Source of the DNA: Pseudomonas sp. B21-028
Lineage (GTDB): Bacteria > Pseudomonadota > Gammaproteobacteria > Pseudomonadales > Pseudomonadaceae
NCBI RefSeq assembly: GCF_024749045.1
Contig: NZ_CP087184.1
Coordinates: forward strand, 868,001 to 932,000
Reading direction: 5' to 3'
DNA length: 64,000 nucleotides
Part shown: piece after piece, positions 46,535 to 56,602 of the stretch
Numbering within the stretch: position 1 is the first letter of the stretch
How the letters are laid out: every line of letters starts with the position of its first letter
Notes under the pieces: generated by a model
Database searches by the model: none
What the model saw: only the letters and a program-made list of their open reading frames with translations
What the model was told of the DNA's origin: nothing
Position numbers and translations under genes: made by a program

Positions 46535-47452
46535 GTGGCTCAGGTCAAACGTATCCGTCGTAACGTCAGCGGCATCATCCTGCTCGACAAGCCGTTGGGG
46601 TTCACCTCCAACGCCGCCTTGCAGAAGGTTCGCTGGCTGCTCAATGCCGAGAAAGCCGGGCATACCGGCAGCCTCGATCCGCTGGCCACCGGTGTGCTGC
46701 CGCTGTGCTTCGGCGAGGCGACCAAGTTCTCACAATATCTGCTCGATTCCGACAAGGGTTATGAAACCCTGGCGCAACTGGGCAAGACCACTACCACGGC
46801 GGATGCCGAAGGTGAGGTTCTGCGCGAGCGCCCGGTGACCGTTGGTCAGGCTGATATCGAAGCGGTGCTGCCCGGATTCCGTGGGAAAATCAGTCAGATA
46901 CCGCCGATGTACTCCGCCCTGAAGCGTGATGGGCAACCTTTGTACAAACTGGCCCGTGCAGGCGAAGTAGTGGAGCGTGAACCACGTTCTGTTACTATTG
47001 CGCGCTTGGAATTGCTGGCCTTTGCCGGTAATACTGCGCGGCTAGCCGTGGATTGCAGCAAAGGCACTTATATCCGGACCCTGGTGGAGGATATTGGTGA
47101 GCAGCTCGGCTGTGGTGCGTACGTGGCGGAGTTGCGCCGGACCCAGGCCGGCCCCTTCACGCTGGCCCAGACGGTCACGCTGGAGGAGCTCGAGGCGGTA
47201 CATGCCGAAGGCGGCAACGAAGCGGTCGACCGCTTCCTGATGCCATCGGACAGTGGGCTGCTGGACTGGCCGCTGTTGCAGTTCTCGGAACACAGCGCAT
47301 TCTACTGGCTCAACGGCCAGCCGGTGCGCGCCCCGGATGCGCCGAAGTTCGGCATGGTCCGGGTACAGGATCACAACGGTCGCTTCATCGGTATCGGTGA
47401 AGTGAGCGAAGACGGGCGCATTGCGCCGCGTCGATTGATTCGGTCGGAATGA
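46535..47452 (+). CDS. truB: tRNA pseudouridine-55 synthase TruB
   Basis: A 305-residue enzyme that makes the universal pseudouridine in the T-loop of tRNAs. The catalytic Asp48 lies in [20 protein letters not shown]. Other family segments are [21 protein letters not shown] and [16 protein letters not shown]. It starts at GTG 46535 with AAGGAG upstream, 4 nt after rbfA. A C-terminal PUA-like part completes the normal length. Confidence 0.96.
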   Translation: MAQVKRIRRNVSGIILLDKPLGFTSNAALQKVRWLLNAEKAGHTGSLDPLATGVLPLCFGEATKFSQYLLDSDKGYETLAQLGKTTTTADAEGEVLRERPVTVGQADIEAVLPGFRGKISQIPPMYSALKRDGQPLYKLARAGEVVEREPRSVTIARLELLAFAGNTARLAVDCSKGTYIRTLVEDIGEQLGCGAYVAELRRTQAGPFTLAQTVTLEELEAVHAEGGNEAVDRFLMPSDSGLLDWPLLQFSEHSAFYWLNGQPVRAPDAPKFGMVRVQDHNGRFIGIGEVSEDGRIAPRRLIRSE

Positions 47453-47550
47453 CCGGAACCCGCCAGTGTAACAGCAGGCGGGCGAGTGTGGCTGTTAACA
47501 GGCACGGTCACTACTCATTTATAGATACAGGGATCTGTCCCTGGCCTGTT

Positions 47551-47576
47551 GGTACGGTTTCCCCGGAAACGGTACC
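47551..47576 (+). promoter_or_regulatory. Hairpin in the rpsO leader
   Basis: GGTACGGTTTCC and GGAAACGGTACC (47551-47576) pair around CC with one mismatch. It lies 18 nt before the rpsO start and just in front of the GAGGAAAG ribosome-binding site. It could be a site for S15 autoregulation as known in E. coli, although the fold differs. Confidence 0.5.
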
Positions 47577-47594
47577 TCACAAGAGGAAAGCCAC

Positions 47595-47864
47595 ATGGCA
47601 CTCAGCGTTGAAGAAAAAGCTCAGATCGTGACCGACTACCAGCAAGCTGTTGGTGATACTGGTTCGCCAGAAGTGCAAGTTGCACTGCTGACCGCCAACA
47701 TCAACAAACTGCAAGGTCACTTCAAGGCCAACGGTAAAGACCACCACTCCCGTCGTGGTCTGATCCGCATGGTAAACCAGCGTCGTAAGCTGCTGGATTA
47801 CCTCAAGGGTAAGGACGTAAGTCGTTACAGCGCCTTGATCGGTCGCCTGGGTCTGCGTCGCTAA
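47595..47864 (+). CDS. rpsO: 30S ribosomal protein S15
   Basis: An 89-residue ribosomal protein, exactly the usual length. It starts [18 protein letters not shown] and shows the S15 signature [25 protein letters not shown] (in part [11 protein letters not shown]) and [29 protein letters not shown] precedes the ATG. It is followed by pnp, the classic pair, with a processing or terminator hairpin between. Confidence 0.98.
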   Translation: MALSVEEKAQIVTDYQQAVGDTGSPEVQVALLTANINKLQGHFKANGKDHHSRRGLIRMVNQRRKLLDYLKGKDVSRYSALIGRLGLRR

Positions 47865-47896
47865 TAAGCGATTGCGCTATGAGGTTGGTGGTCTGT

Positions 47897-47925
47897 CGGT
47901 TGCCTGCGCTTTGCGTCGGCAACCG
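47897..47925 (+). terminator. rpsO-pnp intercistronic hairpin
   Basis: CGGTTGCC (47897-47904) and GGCAACCG (47918-47925) pair perfectly around a 13-nt loop. In E. coli this spacer holds a terminator and an RNase III site used in PNPase autoregulation; the position suits the same role. No T-run follows, which favours a processing site. Confidence 0.6.
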
Positions 47926-48039
47926 GCAGGCTCCCAGCCTCAAGTTTTATCTGGACAGTCGTTGGGCCGATTCCCCGCACTGCCCAAGAATTTCGCAAGA
48001 AGACAAGTTCCCCAAGAGCCACAAAGAAGGTAGGACACC

Positions 48040-50145
48040 GTGAACCCGGTAATCAAAAAATTCCAGTTCGGTCAGTCGACCGTTACCCTCGAGACTGGCC
48101 GTATCGCCCGTCAGGCCTCCGGCGCAGTGCTGGTCACCGTTGACGACGACGTCAGCGTATTGGTGACCGTAGTGGGTGCCAAGCAAGCCGATCCAGGCAA
48201 GGGCTTCTTCCCTCTGTCTGTTCACTACCAGGAAAAGACTTACGCCGCCGGTAAGATTCCTGGCGGTTTCTTCAAGCGCGAAGGCCGTCCTTCCGAGAAA
48301 GAAACTCTGACTTCCCGACTGATCGACCGTCCGATCCGTCCGCTGTTCCCAGAAGGCTTCATGAACGAAGTGCAGGTTGTCTGCACCGTCGTCTCCACCA
48401 GCAAGAAGACCGATCCGGACATCGCTGCGATGATCGGTACCTCGGCTGCGCTGGCCATCTCCGGCATTCCTTTCGATGGCCCGATCGGCGCTGCCCGCGT
48501 TGCGTTCCATGAAAGCACCGGCTACCTGCTGAACCCGACCTACGAGCAATTGAAAGCCTCGAGCCTGGACATGGTCGTTGCCGGTACTTCCGAAGCCGTG
48601 CTGATGGTTGAGTCCGAAGCCAAGGAACTGACCGAAGACCAGATGCTGGGCGCCGTGCTGTTCGCCCATGACGAGTTCCAGGTGGTGATCAACGCCGTCA
48701 AGGAACTGGCTGCCGAAGCCGCCAAGCCAACCTGGACCTGGGCTCCGCAAGCCGAAGCCACCGAGCTGCTGGGCGCGATCCGTGCCGAGTTCGGCGAAGC
48801 GATTTCCCAGGCCTACACCATCACCGTCAAGGCCGACCGTTATGCACGCCTGGGCGAGTTGAAGGATCAGATCGTTGCCAAGCTGTCCGGCGAAGAAGGC
48901 CAGCCATCGGCTGCCGACGTCAAGGCTGCTTTCGGTGAAATCGAATACCGGACCGTTCGCGAGAACATCGTCAACGGCAAGCCACGTATCGACGGTCGTG
49001 ACACCCGCACCGTACGTCCGCTGAACATCGAAGTCGGCGTGCTGCCAAAGACCCACGGTTCGGCGCTGTTCACCCGTGGCGAAACCCAGGCCCTGGTCGT
49101 TGCCACACTGGGCACCGCCCGTGACGCGCAACTGCTGGACACCCTGGAAGGCGAAAAGAAAGACCCGTTCATGCTGCACTACAACTTCCCTCCGTTCTCG
49201 GTGGGTGAGTGCGGCCGTATGGGTGGCGCCGGTCGCCGCGAAATCGGCCACGGCCGCCTGGCCCGTCGTTCCGTCCAGGCCATGCTGCCGGACGCCGCCG
49301 TGTTCCCGTACACCATCCGCGTGGTATCGGAAATCACCGAGTCCAACGGTTCGAGCTCCATGGCTTCGGTCTGCGGCGCTTCCCTGGCGTTGATGGACGC
49401 TGGCGTGCCGATGAAGGCACCGGTTGCCGGTATCGCCATGGGCCTGGTGAAGGAAGGCGAGAAATTCGCCGTCCTGACCGACATCCTGGGTGACGAAGAC
49501 CACCTGGGCGACATGGACTTCAAAGTGGCCGGTACCGCCAAGGGCGTAACCGCACTGCAGATGGACATCAAGATCAAGGGCATTACCGAAGAGATCATGG
49601 AAATCGCCCTGGGCCAGGCCCTGGAAGCGCGCCTGAACATCCTCGGCCAGATGAACCAGGTGATCGGTCAGTCCCGCACCGAGCTGTCGGAAAACGCTCC
49701 GACCATGATCGCGATGAAGATCGACACCGACAAGATCCGTGACGTCATCGGTAAAGGCGGCGCGACCATCCGTGCGATCTGCGAAGAAACCAAGGCTTCG
49801 ATCGACATCGAAGACGACGGTTCGATCAAGATCTTCGGCGAAACCAAGGAAGCGGCAGAAGCAGCACGCCAGCGCGTCCTGGGCATCACCGCCGAAGCCG
49901 AGATCGGCAAGATCTACGTCGGCAAGGTCGAGCGCATCGTCGACTTCGGCGCCTTCGTCAACATCCTGCCGGGCAAGGACGGTCTGGTTCACATCTCCAT
50001 GCTGAGCGATGCTCGCGTCGAGAAGGTGACCGACATCCTGAAAGAAGGCCAGGAAGTGGAAGTGCTGGTACTGGACGTGGACAACCGCGGCCGTATCAAA
50101 CTGTCCATCAAGGACGTGGCGGCGGCCAAGGCATCGGGCGTTTAA
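48040..50145 (+). CDS. pnp: Polyribonucleotide nucleotidyltransferase (PNPase)
   Basis: A 701-residue 3'-5' phosphorolytic exoribonuclease of the degradosome. It starts at GTG 48040 ([20 protein letters not shown]). Two RNase PH domains are followed by a KH domain ([19 protein letters not shown] near 565) and an S1 domain ([26 protein letters not shown], seen as [20 protein letters not shown], near 630). Length is normal. It ends with a strong terminator at 50171. Confidence 0.98.
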   Translation: MNPVIKKFQFGQSTVTLETGRIARQASGAVLVTVDDDVSVLVTVVGAKQADPGKGFFPLSVHYQEKTYAAGKIPGGFFKREGRPSEKETLTSRLIDRPIRPLFPEGFMNEVQVVCTVVSTSKKTDPDIAAMIGTSAALAISGIPFDGPIGAARVAFHESTGYLLNPTYEQLKASSLDMVVAGTSEAVLMVESEAKELTEDQMLGAVLFAHDEFQVVINAVKELAAEAAKPTWTWAPQAEATELLGAIRAEFGEAISQAYTITVKADRYARLGELKDQIVAKLSGEEGQPSAADVKAAFGEIEYRTVRENIVNGKPRIDGRDTRTVRPLNIEVGVLPKTHGSALFTRGETQALVVATLGTARDAQLLDTLEGEKKDPFMLHYNFPPFSVGECGRMGGAGRREIGHGRLARRSVQAMLPDAAVFPYTIRVVSEITESNGSSSMASVCGASLALMDAGVPMKAPVAGIAMGLVKEGEKFAVLTDILGDEDHLGDMDFKVAGTAKGVTALQMDIKIKGITEEIMEIALGQALEARLNILGQMNQVIGQSRTELSENAPTMIAMKIDTDKIRDVIGKGGATIRAICEETKASIDIEDDGSIKIFGETKEAAEAARQRVLGITAEAEIGKIYVGKVERIVDFGAFVNILPGKDGLVHISMLSDARVEKVTDILKEGQEVEVLVLDVDNRGRIKLSIKDVAAAKASGV

Positions 50146-50170
50146 TCACCCCTTCGCCGGACCGCTGAAC

Positions 50171-50205
50171 AGCAAAACGCCCCGACTGGTTCGGGGCGTT
50201 TTGCT
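50171..50205 (+). terminator. pnp terminator
   Basis: A perfect 15-bp stem (AGCAAAACGCCCCGA at 50171-50185 and its complement at 50191-50205) surrounds CTGGT. The 3' arm contains the TTTT typical of such terminators. Confidence 0.92.
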
Positions 50206-50270
50206 GTGTGTGGAAAATCCCTGCGGCACAGGTTGCCTGGCCACGGGACTGGATGCTAGGTTAGCTCACC

Positions 50271-50343
50271 GCCCGTGTAGCTCAGTCGGTAGAGCAGCGC
50301 ACTCGTAACGCGAAGGTCGCAGGTTCGATTCCTGTCTCGGGCA
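50271..50343 (+). tRNA. tRNA-Thr (anticodon CGT), CCA not encoded
   Basis: A 73-nt cloverleaf, GCCCGTGTAGCTCAG... to ...CTCGGGCA. The anticodon loop CTCGTAA gives CGT. The acceptor stem has a T6-T67 mismatch and the anticodon stem has only three firm pairs (G27-A43 and A31-C39 do not pair). The 3' end is followed by AGA instead of CCA. It resembles E. coli thrW, which shares the G27-A43 oddity, so it is probably real though irregular. Confidence 0.82.
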
Positions 50344-50358
50344 AGATCTCCTCTCTCC

Positions 50359-50904
50359 TTACTTCACCTTCCTGCTCAACTCCTCAACCATGCGCTTGAG
50401 CTGATCCATCTCGCGATCCTGATCGCTGATCTTTCCTTTCAACGTCGATATTTCGCTGCTGCTCGAACCCGAGCTGGAACCGCTATTACGCTTGAGCTCT
50501 TCCACTTGCTTGCCAAGGTCGTTCAGGTCGCGTTCCTGTTCCTTGACGGTGCGTTTGAGCTCTTCAATTTCCCGGCTGCTGGAATTGGAACTGGAACCGC
50601 CGTTGCGTTTGAGCTCTTCGATCTGGCGGGCCTGCTCGGCGAGGGTGCGCTTTTGGCTTTCCAGCTCAGTGGCGTTGGCCTTGGCGGTTTGCCGCGTGTC
50701 CTTCAAGTTATCGATGCTGATACCGGTTTTGTAGAAAACGTCGTTGCCAAAGGAGCTGCGAAGGGCCGAAATCTCATCGGATGGCTCTGGAAAACTGGAC
50801 GAGATTTCAACAGCCGCTTGCGCGGCGCTGGTCAATGTCAGGCTGCCGAGCAGTAGGGTCGCGGTAACAAGCCGAATAGACGGTAACGTTGGAAAGCTGC
50901 GCAT
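50359..50904 (-). CDS. Secreted coiled-coil protein with Ser-rich linkers
   Basis: A 181-residue protein with a signal peptide (MRSFPTLPSIRLVTATLLLG, cleaved near SAAQAA). The mature part is three successive coiled-coil heptad blocks (each containing EELKRN or EELSRK) separated by Ser/Gly-rich linkers such as NGGSSSNSSS and NSGSSSGSSSS. The DNA of blocks and linkers is similar, so the repeats arose by internal duplication. ATG 50904 has AAGGA 7 nt upstream; GTG just before it is less likely. It ends 16 nt from tRNA-Thr. A periplasmic or envelope structural role is likely; no named family recognised. Confidence 0.75.
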   Translation of the reverse strand: MRSFPTLPSIRLVTATLLLGSLTLTSAAQAAVEISSSFPEPSDEISALRSSFGNDVFYKTGISIDNLKDTRQTAKANATELESQKRTLAEQARQIEELKRNGGSSSNSSSREIEELKRTVKEQERDLNDLGKQVEELKRNSGSSSGSSSSEISTLKGKISDQDREMDQLKRMVEELSRKVK

Positions 50905-51201
50905 CACAGAATCCTTATGAGGTGCCGATGTGGCACATCGCTATGACTGGGGGTTCTGATATATGTTCCTTGGCCTCCTGCTGACAGGGGACGAGATTTT
51001 TGTGGGACAGATGTAAAGAGCCGTGTAAATCATCAACAAAACATCCTATATTCGTTGCCTGCATGAGCATTGCCCAGCAGTTTTCAAATGATCCACGAAT
51101 GGTTCCAAGGACCAGGTAAACCGCGCTGCCAGCGGTTCTGTGTCAGAGAGATCCTTGATGATCCAGTCCCATCTTCCATTCCTTCGATCAGCGAGAACGA
51201 C

Positions 51202-51507
51202 ATGACGGCTAAAGAACTGACCCAAGAAGCCAGACACGAAGAAGCGCTGCGCAAATACGCCCTGGACACGCCTCAGCTACTGGAAGAAATCAGGAACCTG
51301 AGCGCCGACGAGCAGAAAGACCAGATCCAGTGGGCCTTCGAAGACGAGGCCGAAGCCCAGGGGCTGCAGCCTTGGGAGTTGACGCTCAAATACACCAGCA
51401 CCCCTGAAGAGTTCGAGGCGCAGCGTCTGGCCTTGCACAAGGAGGCTGCCGAGGTGCTGGGAGTGGATTGGGATGAGTACTGCGAGATGAATAATCTGGT
51501 GGTTTAA
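51202..51507 (+). CDS. Small acidic protein, DUF6388-like
   Basis: A 101-residue soluble, acidic protein. It reads MTAKELTQEARHEEALRKYA, then LSADEQKDQIQWAFEDEAEAQG, PWELTLKYT and ends VDWDEYCEMNNLVV. This layout resembles small Pseudomonas proteins labelled DUF6388; I am moderately sure of that and know no function. ATG 51202 is chosen because an upstream in-frame extension (to 51070) looks non-coding. It stands alone between the coiled-coil gene and nadC. Confidence 0.75.
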   Translation: MTAKELTQEARHEEALRKYALDTPQLLEEIRNLSADEQKDQIQWAFEDEAEAQGLQPWELTLKYTSTPEEFEAQRLALHKEAAEVLGVDWDEYCEMNNLVV

Positions 51508-51523
51508 CGGCCGCTTCGAGCCT

Positions 51524-51573
51524 CAAGCTGCAAGCTCCAAGACAAGCTCGAATCGCTTGCAGCTTGCAGCTTG
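51524..51573. repeat. Inverted repeat of AAGCTGCAAGCT type
   Basis: CAAGCTGCAAGCT (51524-51536) recurs inverted at 51561-51573. It lies between the convergent DUF6388-like gene and nadC and may act as a terminator. Such CTGCAAGC-rich repeats are scattered in Pseudomonas genomes. Confidence 0.75.
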
Positions 51574-51579
51574 CAGCTC

Positions 51580-52428
51580 TCAAAGACTGAGCCGCATCGA
51601 CAGATCCACCGCCTTCACATCCTTGGTCATCGCTCCGATCGAGATGTAGTCCACCCCGGTCTCGGCAATCGGCCGCAAGGTGCTTTCGTTGATCCCGCCG
51701 CTGGCCTCCAGCTTCGCCTTGCCGCCATTCAGGCGCACGGCCTCACGCATGTCATCCAGGCTCAGTTCGTCGAGCATGATGATGTCGGCATTGGCCGCCA
51801 GGGCTTCTTTCAATTCCGCCAGGCTTTCCACTTCGACTTCCACCGGTTTGCCCGGCGCGATCTTGTGGGCGGCCGCGATCGCCTGGGCGATCCCGCCACA
51901 GGCGGCGATGTGGTTTTCCTTGATCAGGAAGGCATCGTACAGACCGATGCGGTGGTTATGGCAGCCGCCGCAGGTCACGGCGTACTTCTGCGCCAGGCGC
52001 AGCCCGGGCAGGGTCTTGCGGGTATCCAGCAGCTTGACCTGGGTGTCGGCGACGAAGTCGGCCAGGTAGCGGGCGCGGGTGGCGACGCCCGAGAGCATCT
52101 GCAGGAAGTTCAGCGCGCTGCGCTCGCCGGTGAGCAAGGAGCGGGCCGGGCCTTCGAGGTGGAACAGCGCCTGGTCGGGGCTCGCTCGGTCGCCGTCGCG
52201 CACTTGCCAATGCACCGCGACACGCGGGTCCAATTGCCGGAACACGGCGTCGACCCAGGCCGTGCCGCTGATGATCGCGGCTTCGCGGGTAATGATGGTG
52301 GCCTTGGCCAGGCGTTCGGCGGGGATCAGCTGCGCGGTGATGTCGCCGCTGCCGATGTCTTCGAGCAATGCGCGGCGCACGTTGGCTTCGATTTCGGCGG
52401 TCAGGTCGGCGAGACGTAGGTTCGGCAT
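51580..52428 (-). CDS. nadC: Nicotinate-nucleotide pyrophosphorylase (quinolinate phosphoribosyltransferase)
   Basis: A 282-residue enzyme that converts quinolinate and PRPP to nicotinate mononucleotide in NAD synthesis. It starts [31 protein letters not shown] (first residues MPNLRLADL). Conserved segments are [56 protein letters not shown] and [15 protein letters not shown] 52428 is chosen over a longer frame to 52566 because the extension is not conserved-looking. Confidence 0.96.
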   Translation of the reverse strand: MPNLRLADLTAEIEANVRRALLEDIGSGDITAQLIPAERLAKATIITREAAIISGTAWVDAVFRQLDPRVAVHWQVRDGDRASPDQALFHLEGPARSLLTGERSALNFLQMLSGVATRARYLADFVADTQVKLLDTRKTLPGLRLAQKYAVTCGGCHNHRIGLYDAFLIKENHIAACGGIAQAIAAAHKIAPGKPVEVEVESLAELKEALAANADIIMLDELSLDDMREAVRLNGGKAKLEASGGINESTLRPIAETGVDYISIGAMTKDVKAVDLSMRLSL

Positions 52429-52680
52429 AACGGGCTCCACAGGCAAAGTGCGCCGATTATAGGGCCAGTGTCCTGTTGCACAAACATTGTTCACCAGGAC
52501 CTGCATTTGGTCGGCTTCTCGCAACGTTTTGCCGATTTGCCGGTCATTTATTTCGATGTATTTCAAGCTGGGTCACAGAGTCCTCTGGTGCGACGGGGTT
52601 CTTTTACAGATAATTCGCCTTTCGATTGACGTCATGACTTTGACGTTGCCAGCCGAAGGACGCCGTTTCAGGAGGTCAGG

Positions 52681-54894
52681 ATGTATAACGACGGGAATGT
52701 AGTGCCTTTGCGCAAGGCGTCTACCGATCAGGCGAATCGCTCGCCACTCGCCCGTTTGCCTGTAATTCTGCTCCAGGTTCGCGACAAGGCCGCGCAACAG
52801 CTGCGCCTTGGCTTGCAGAGGCTGTTCGATAACGCCGACGACACCTTGTTCGAAATGGCCGACCGGGCGCGCAACGATGTCGAACAGAATCTGTTCTTCG
52901 AAGCCATGCGGGACCTGCGCCTGAAGCGAAAGAGTATCGAACGCGAATTCATCGAGCAGTTCTTCGAGGCGTTCGTCAGCCTCGCCCAGTACGACCTGAC
53001 TCACGCCTCCTTGAGCACCGCCGTTGCTCCGAGTGTTCCGGTCCAGTCCTCCCATGACGATCTGGAGCGCCATCTGGCAGTGGAAGCCATGGTCACCCGG
53101 GTGCTCAGTCGCGATGGGGCCTCCCTCGACCAATTGACGGCCCGGCTCAGCGTACTGCTGGCGCGACCGATGGCGAATTCCGAGAATCCCCTGAGCCCGG
53201 CGCTGCTGTGCGAGACCTTTCTGCAGGCCGGGCGCAACCTGGGAGTGGAGATCAAGGTCAAGCTGATCCTGCTGAAGCTGTTCGAGCGGTATGTGCTCAG
53301 CGAGTGCGACCAGTTCTATGCCGAGGCCAACCAGTTGCTGGCGGCCACGGGTATCCTGTCGGATCTCAAGATTTCGCCGTCCCGGCGTGCGTCGGATCGT
53401 GCCGACGATGCTCCGCGCTCCGCGCCAGAGCGTTCGACCAAGCCCCGGGCCGCCGAGGTCGATGACAGTGTGCAGGAAGTGTTTTCCGCCTTGCAGAAAC
53501 TGGTGATGCAGGTGCGTGGCAGCGTGGCCCCGACCCTGGAGCCCAGCGCACCGGCGCAGCCCATCTCGACCCGTGACCTGTTGCGCCTGCTCTCCCATTT
53601 GCAGCAATACGTGCCGGCCCCCACGCTTCAGGACGAGTTCGATCTGCGCAGCCAGCTCGAACAACTGCTCACCCGGGTCAGCGTCAAGAGCGGCAAGTCG
53701 CGGGTGGTCGAAGGTGCCGATGAGGACGTGATCAACCTGATCGCGATGATGTTCGAGTTCATCCTCGACGACCACAACCTGCCGGACTCCCTCAAGGCGT
53801 TGATCGGCCGCCTGCAAATCCCGATGCTCAAGGTCGCGGTGCAGGACAAGAGTTTCTTCAGTCGCGGCAATCATCCCGCCCGCCGACTGCTTAACGAAAT
53901 TGCCGCCGCAGCCATGGGCTGGGGCGATTGCGACGATCATCAGCGCGATAGCCTTTATCAGCGCATCGAACAGGTGGTGCAACGCCTGTTGAACGACTTC
54001 GTCGATGACCCGGCGATTTTCTCCGAAGTCCTGGCCGAGTTTCTCGCCTTCACCAGCGACGAGCGACGCCGCAGCGAGCTGCTCGAGCAGCGTATCCGCG
54101 ATGCCGAGGAAGGGCGGGCCAAGGCCGAGCTGGCACGTCAGCGGGTCGAAGGTGCGTTGAATCAGGTCATGCTCGGCAAGGTGCTGCCCCAGGCCGTGGT
54201 GGAGTTCGTGCAGCAGGCCTGGAGCCAGGTGCTGCTGCTGACCGGCTTCAAGCATGGCGAGCAGTCAGCCGAATGGAAGGCCGATGTCCTGACCCTGGAG
54301 CAACTGATCTGGAGTGTCCAGTATCACGATGAGCCGGATGCCGGCCTGCGCTTGCTGGCCATGGTGCCGGAGCTGCTCAAGGCCTTGCGCGAAGGGTTGA
54401 GCCGTTCGGCGTTCGATCCGTTCGCCACCAGTGAATTCTTCAGCGAACTGGAAGTCCTGCACGTGCAGGCTTTGCAGCGCATGGGCCAGGCCACGGATCA
54501 GGCCCAGTCGGCCGATGCGCCGGTGATGATCGAGGTGCGGGAGAAAATTGTCCTGCGCCCCGCCTACAAAGTTCCGGCGGATAACGTGACGGTGCGCTTG
54601 CCGGCCGATGACGTGGGCCTGCTTCAGGTCGACCAATTGCGCCTGGGCAGCTGGGTGGAGTTCCAGGAGGATGACGACAACAGCCTGCGTTGCAAGCTGG
54701 CGGCGATCATCCAGAGCACCGGCAAATATATCTTCGTCAACCGTACCGGCCTCAAGGTACAGGAACACAGCCGCACCGGCCTGGCCCTGGAGTTTCGTCG
54801 AGGGGCCGCGCGCCTGTTGGACGACACTTTGCTGTTCGACCGGGCGCTGGAATCCGTGCTCGGCAATCTGCGCCAACTCAATCGCGGCAAGTGA
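52681..54894 (+). CDS. DUF1631 domain protein
   Basis: A 737-residue soluble protein of the DUF1631 family, which in older annotations is often mislabelled thymidine phosphorylase. Helical segments run through the whole length: VRDKAAQQLRLGLQRLFDNAD near 34, and an Ala-rich ERRRSELLEQRIRDAEEGRAKAELARQRVEGAL-type coiled coil near 460-490 (part: EEGRAKAELARQRVEG). The C-terminal 140 residues (ADDVGLLQVDQLRLGSWVEFQ) look like a PilZ-type beta barrel. It has an AGGAGG ribosome-binding site. It sits between nadC and ampDE, as in other pseudomonads. Function unknown. Confidence 0.88.
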   Translation: MYNDGNVVPLRKASTDQANRSPLARLPVILLQVRDKAAQQLRLGLQRLFDNADDTLFEMADRARNDVEQNLFFEAMRDLRLKRKSIEREFIEQFFEAFVSLAQYDLTHASLSTAVAPSVPVQSSHDDLERHLAVEAMVTRVLSRDGASLDQLTARLSVLLARPMANSENPLSPALLCETFLQAGRNLGVEIKVKLILLKLFERYVLSECDQFYAEANQLLAATGILSDLKISPSRRASDRADDAPRSAPERSTKPRAAEVDDSVQEVFSALQKLVMQVRGSVAPTLEPSAPAQPISTRDLLRLLSHLQQYVPAPTLQDEFDLRSQLEQLLTRVSVKSGKSRVVEGADEDVINLIAMMFEFILDDHNLPDSLKALIGRLQIPMLKVAVQDKSFFSRGNHPARRLLNEIAAAAMGWGDCDDHQRDSLYQRIEQVVQRLLNDFVDDPAIFSEVLAEFLAFTSDERRRSELLEQRIRDAEEGRAKAELARQRVEGALNQVMLGKVLPQAVVEFVQQAWSQVLLLTGFKHGEQSAEWKADVLTLEQLIWSVQYHDEPDAGLRLLAMVPELLKALREGLSRSAFDPFATSEFFSELEVLHVQALQRMGQATDQAQSADAPVMIEVREKIVLRPAYKVPADNVTVRLPADDVGLLQVDQLRLGSWVEFQEDDDNSLRCKLAAIIQSTGKYIFVNRTGLKVQEHSRTGLALEFRRGAARLLDDTLLFDRALESVLGNLRQLNRGK

Positions 54895-54957
54895 TCGCAC
54901 AGTCCGGGTCGATCACGGCATACTGGCGGCATCGCCGTCGTCTTCGAAGGAACCTGT

Positions 54958-55518
54958 ATGCAGCTGGACCCCGCGAGCGGTTGGTGCGATGGCGTGCGTC
55001 ATTGCCCGTCGCCCAACTTCAATGCGCGCCCCGAGGGCGAAATTTCCCTGCTGGTGATCCACAACATCAGCCTGCCGCCTGCCCAGTTCGCCACGGGTAA
55101 GGTGCAGGAATTCTTCCAGAATCGTCTGGATGTCACGGAACATCCCTACTTTGCCGGTATCGCCGACTTGCGTGTCTCCGCGCATTTTCTGATCGAGCGT
55201 GACGGCGCCGTTACCCAGTTTGTCTCTTGTCTGGAGCGTGCGTGGCATGCGGGCGTTTCGTGCTTCGAGGGGCGGGAAACCTGCAATGATTTTTCCATTG
55301 GCATCGAGCTTGAAGGCACCGATGACTTGCCGTTCACCGACGCGCAATATGCCGCCCTGGTGGACCTGACGCGGCAGTTGCAAGCGGCCTTCAAGGCGAT
55401 CACCGTGCAGCGCATCTGCGGCCACAGCGATATCGCGCCGGGGCGCAAGACCGATCCGGGACCGGCATTTGACTGGGGACGCTATCGAGCGGCCCTGACA
55501 GAAGGGGAAGGACAATGA
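54958..55518 (+). CDS. ampD: 1,6-anhydro-N-acetylmuramyl-L-alanine amidase AmpD
   Basis: A 186-residue cytosolic zinc amidase that recycles muropeptides and thereby keeps AmpR-controlled ampC beta-lactamase off. Zinc and catalytic residues correspond to E. coli AmpD: His35 (VIHN), Glu117 (IGIELEG), His156 (CGHSD), Lys164 and Asp166 (RKTDPGPAFDW). It overlaps ampE by ATGA. The usual downstream consequence, that loss of AmpD raises beta-lactamase, is family knowledge; nothing unusual is seen here. Confidence 0.96.
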   Translation: MQLDPASGWCDGVRHCPSPNFNARPEGEISLLVIHNISLPPAQFATGKVQEFFQNRLDVTEHPYFAGIADLRVSAHFLIERDGAVTQFVSCLERAWHAGVSCFEGRETCNDFSIGIELEGTDDLPFTDAQYAALVDLTRQLQAAFKAITVQRICGHSDIAPGRKTDPGPAFDWGRYRAALTEGEGQ

Positions 55519-56351
55519 GTTTTCTGGTGTTGCTGCTGGCGGTCTGGATCGAGAAGTTCTCGGCACTGCGCCAGCGAGTCCAGCGTGACGGCGCGTGGCT
55601 GGGCGAGCTGAACCGGATCGAGGCGAGCCCTCGCTGGGTCAATCGGCCCTGGCTAGTGCTGCTGGCCATGGTCCTGTTGCCCGTGGCGCTGCTGGCGCTG
55701 TTGTTGTGGGTGCTTGAGCCGGTGGCCTACGGATTACTGGTGCTGCCGGTACACTTGCTGGTGGTGATCTACAGCCTGGGGCGTGGGGATCTGTTGGCCG
55801 AGCTGGGCCCGTTTCGCGACGCGTGGCGTCGCGAAGACCTGCAAGCGGCCAGCCATGTGGCCAAGCGCGACCTCGATATCGAAGCCGACAATGGCGAGCA
55901 ATTGCTGGGACGTGTCCAGGGCCATCTGTTGTGGCAGGCCTACCAGAGCTTTTTCGCGGTGATTTTCTGGTACTTCCTGCTGGGCCCGGTGGCGGCCCTG
56001 AGTTATCGCCTGCTGGCGCTGGCCGCCGAGCATAGCCAGAACCCCGGCGTGGCCGAACGGGCAGCGCAACTGCGGCATGCCTTCGACTGGGTGCCGGTAC
56101 GGCTGCTGGCGGCGAGTTTCGCCCTGGTGGGCAACTTCGTGGCGGTCAGCCGGGTGATGCTGCATGAACTGCTGAACTGGAACATCAGCGCCGCTCAATT
56201 GGTCGACAAGGTCGGCCTGGTGGCCGGCGAAATTCCTGAGCCCGTGGCCGGGCCGGACGGCATCAACAGCCTCGATCGGCTGTGGGAGTTGCTGCTGCGT
56301 GCGGCGGTGCTCTGGTATGCCGGGTTTGCGTTGTGGACGGTGTTGGCTTAA
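55515..56351 (+). CDS. ampE: AmpE membrane signalling modulator
   Basis: A 278-residue inner-membrane protein with about four hydrophobic segments (1-12, 48-84, 140-165 and 255-278). The family start MSFLVLLLAVWIEKFSALRQRVQRDGAWL (first residues MSFLVLLLAVWIEKFSA) is intact. It overlaps ampD by 4 nt, so the pair is co-translated. The role in beta-lactamase signalling is only loosely defined in other bacteria. A repeat at 56365-56475 follows the stop. Confidence 0.93.
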   Translation: MSFLVLLLAVWIEKFSALRQRVQRDGAWLGELNRIEASPRWVNRPWLVLLAMVLLPVALLALLLWVLEPVAYGLLVLPVHLLVVIYSLGRGDLLAELGPFRDAWRREDLQAASHVAKRDLDIEADNGEQLLGRVQGHLLWQAYQSFFAVIFWYFLLGPVAALSYRLLALAAEHSQNPGVAERAAQLRHAFDWVPVRLLAASFALVGNFVAVSRVMLHELLNWNISAAQLVDKVGLVAGEIPEPVAGPDGINSLDRLWELLLRAAVLWYAGFALWTVLA

Positions 56352-56364
56352 TCGAACAGGTTTT

Positions 56365-56475
56365 CTGTGGCGAGGGGATTATCCCCGCTGGACTGCGAGG
56401 CAGTCCCCTCGATACTTGCCTTTGAATTACCAGGGCTGCTGCGCACCCCAGCGGGGATAAATCCCCTCGCCACAG
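56365..56475. repeat. Large inverted repeat (CTGTGGCGAGGGGATT family)
   Basis: CTGTGGCGAGGGGATT(A)ATCCCCGCTGG near 56365-56391 recurs inverted as the 28-nt arm ending CTCGCCACAG at 56475. The arms are nearly perfect over 27 nt. It is another widespread Pseudomonas REP-like doublet, located between ampE and the chemoreceptor. Confidence 0.88.
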
Positions 56476-56602
56476 TCGTTAACCTTAAGTTACAAATCTC
56501 CCCTCTGATTTAGGCTATACAGGGACGGCGCCCGATAGTGGCTTTCTGCTGTCTCTGTGCGCATACCCCATAACAATAAAAACACTACCGGGAGGCTTCC
56601 TT

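Noticed and set aside
47947..49992. 681-codon open frame opposite pnp
   Set aside because: Antisense shadow of a certain gene.
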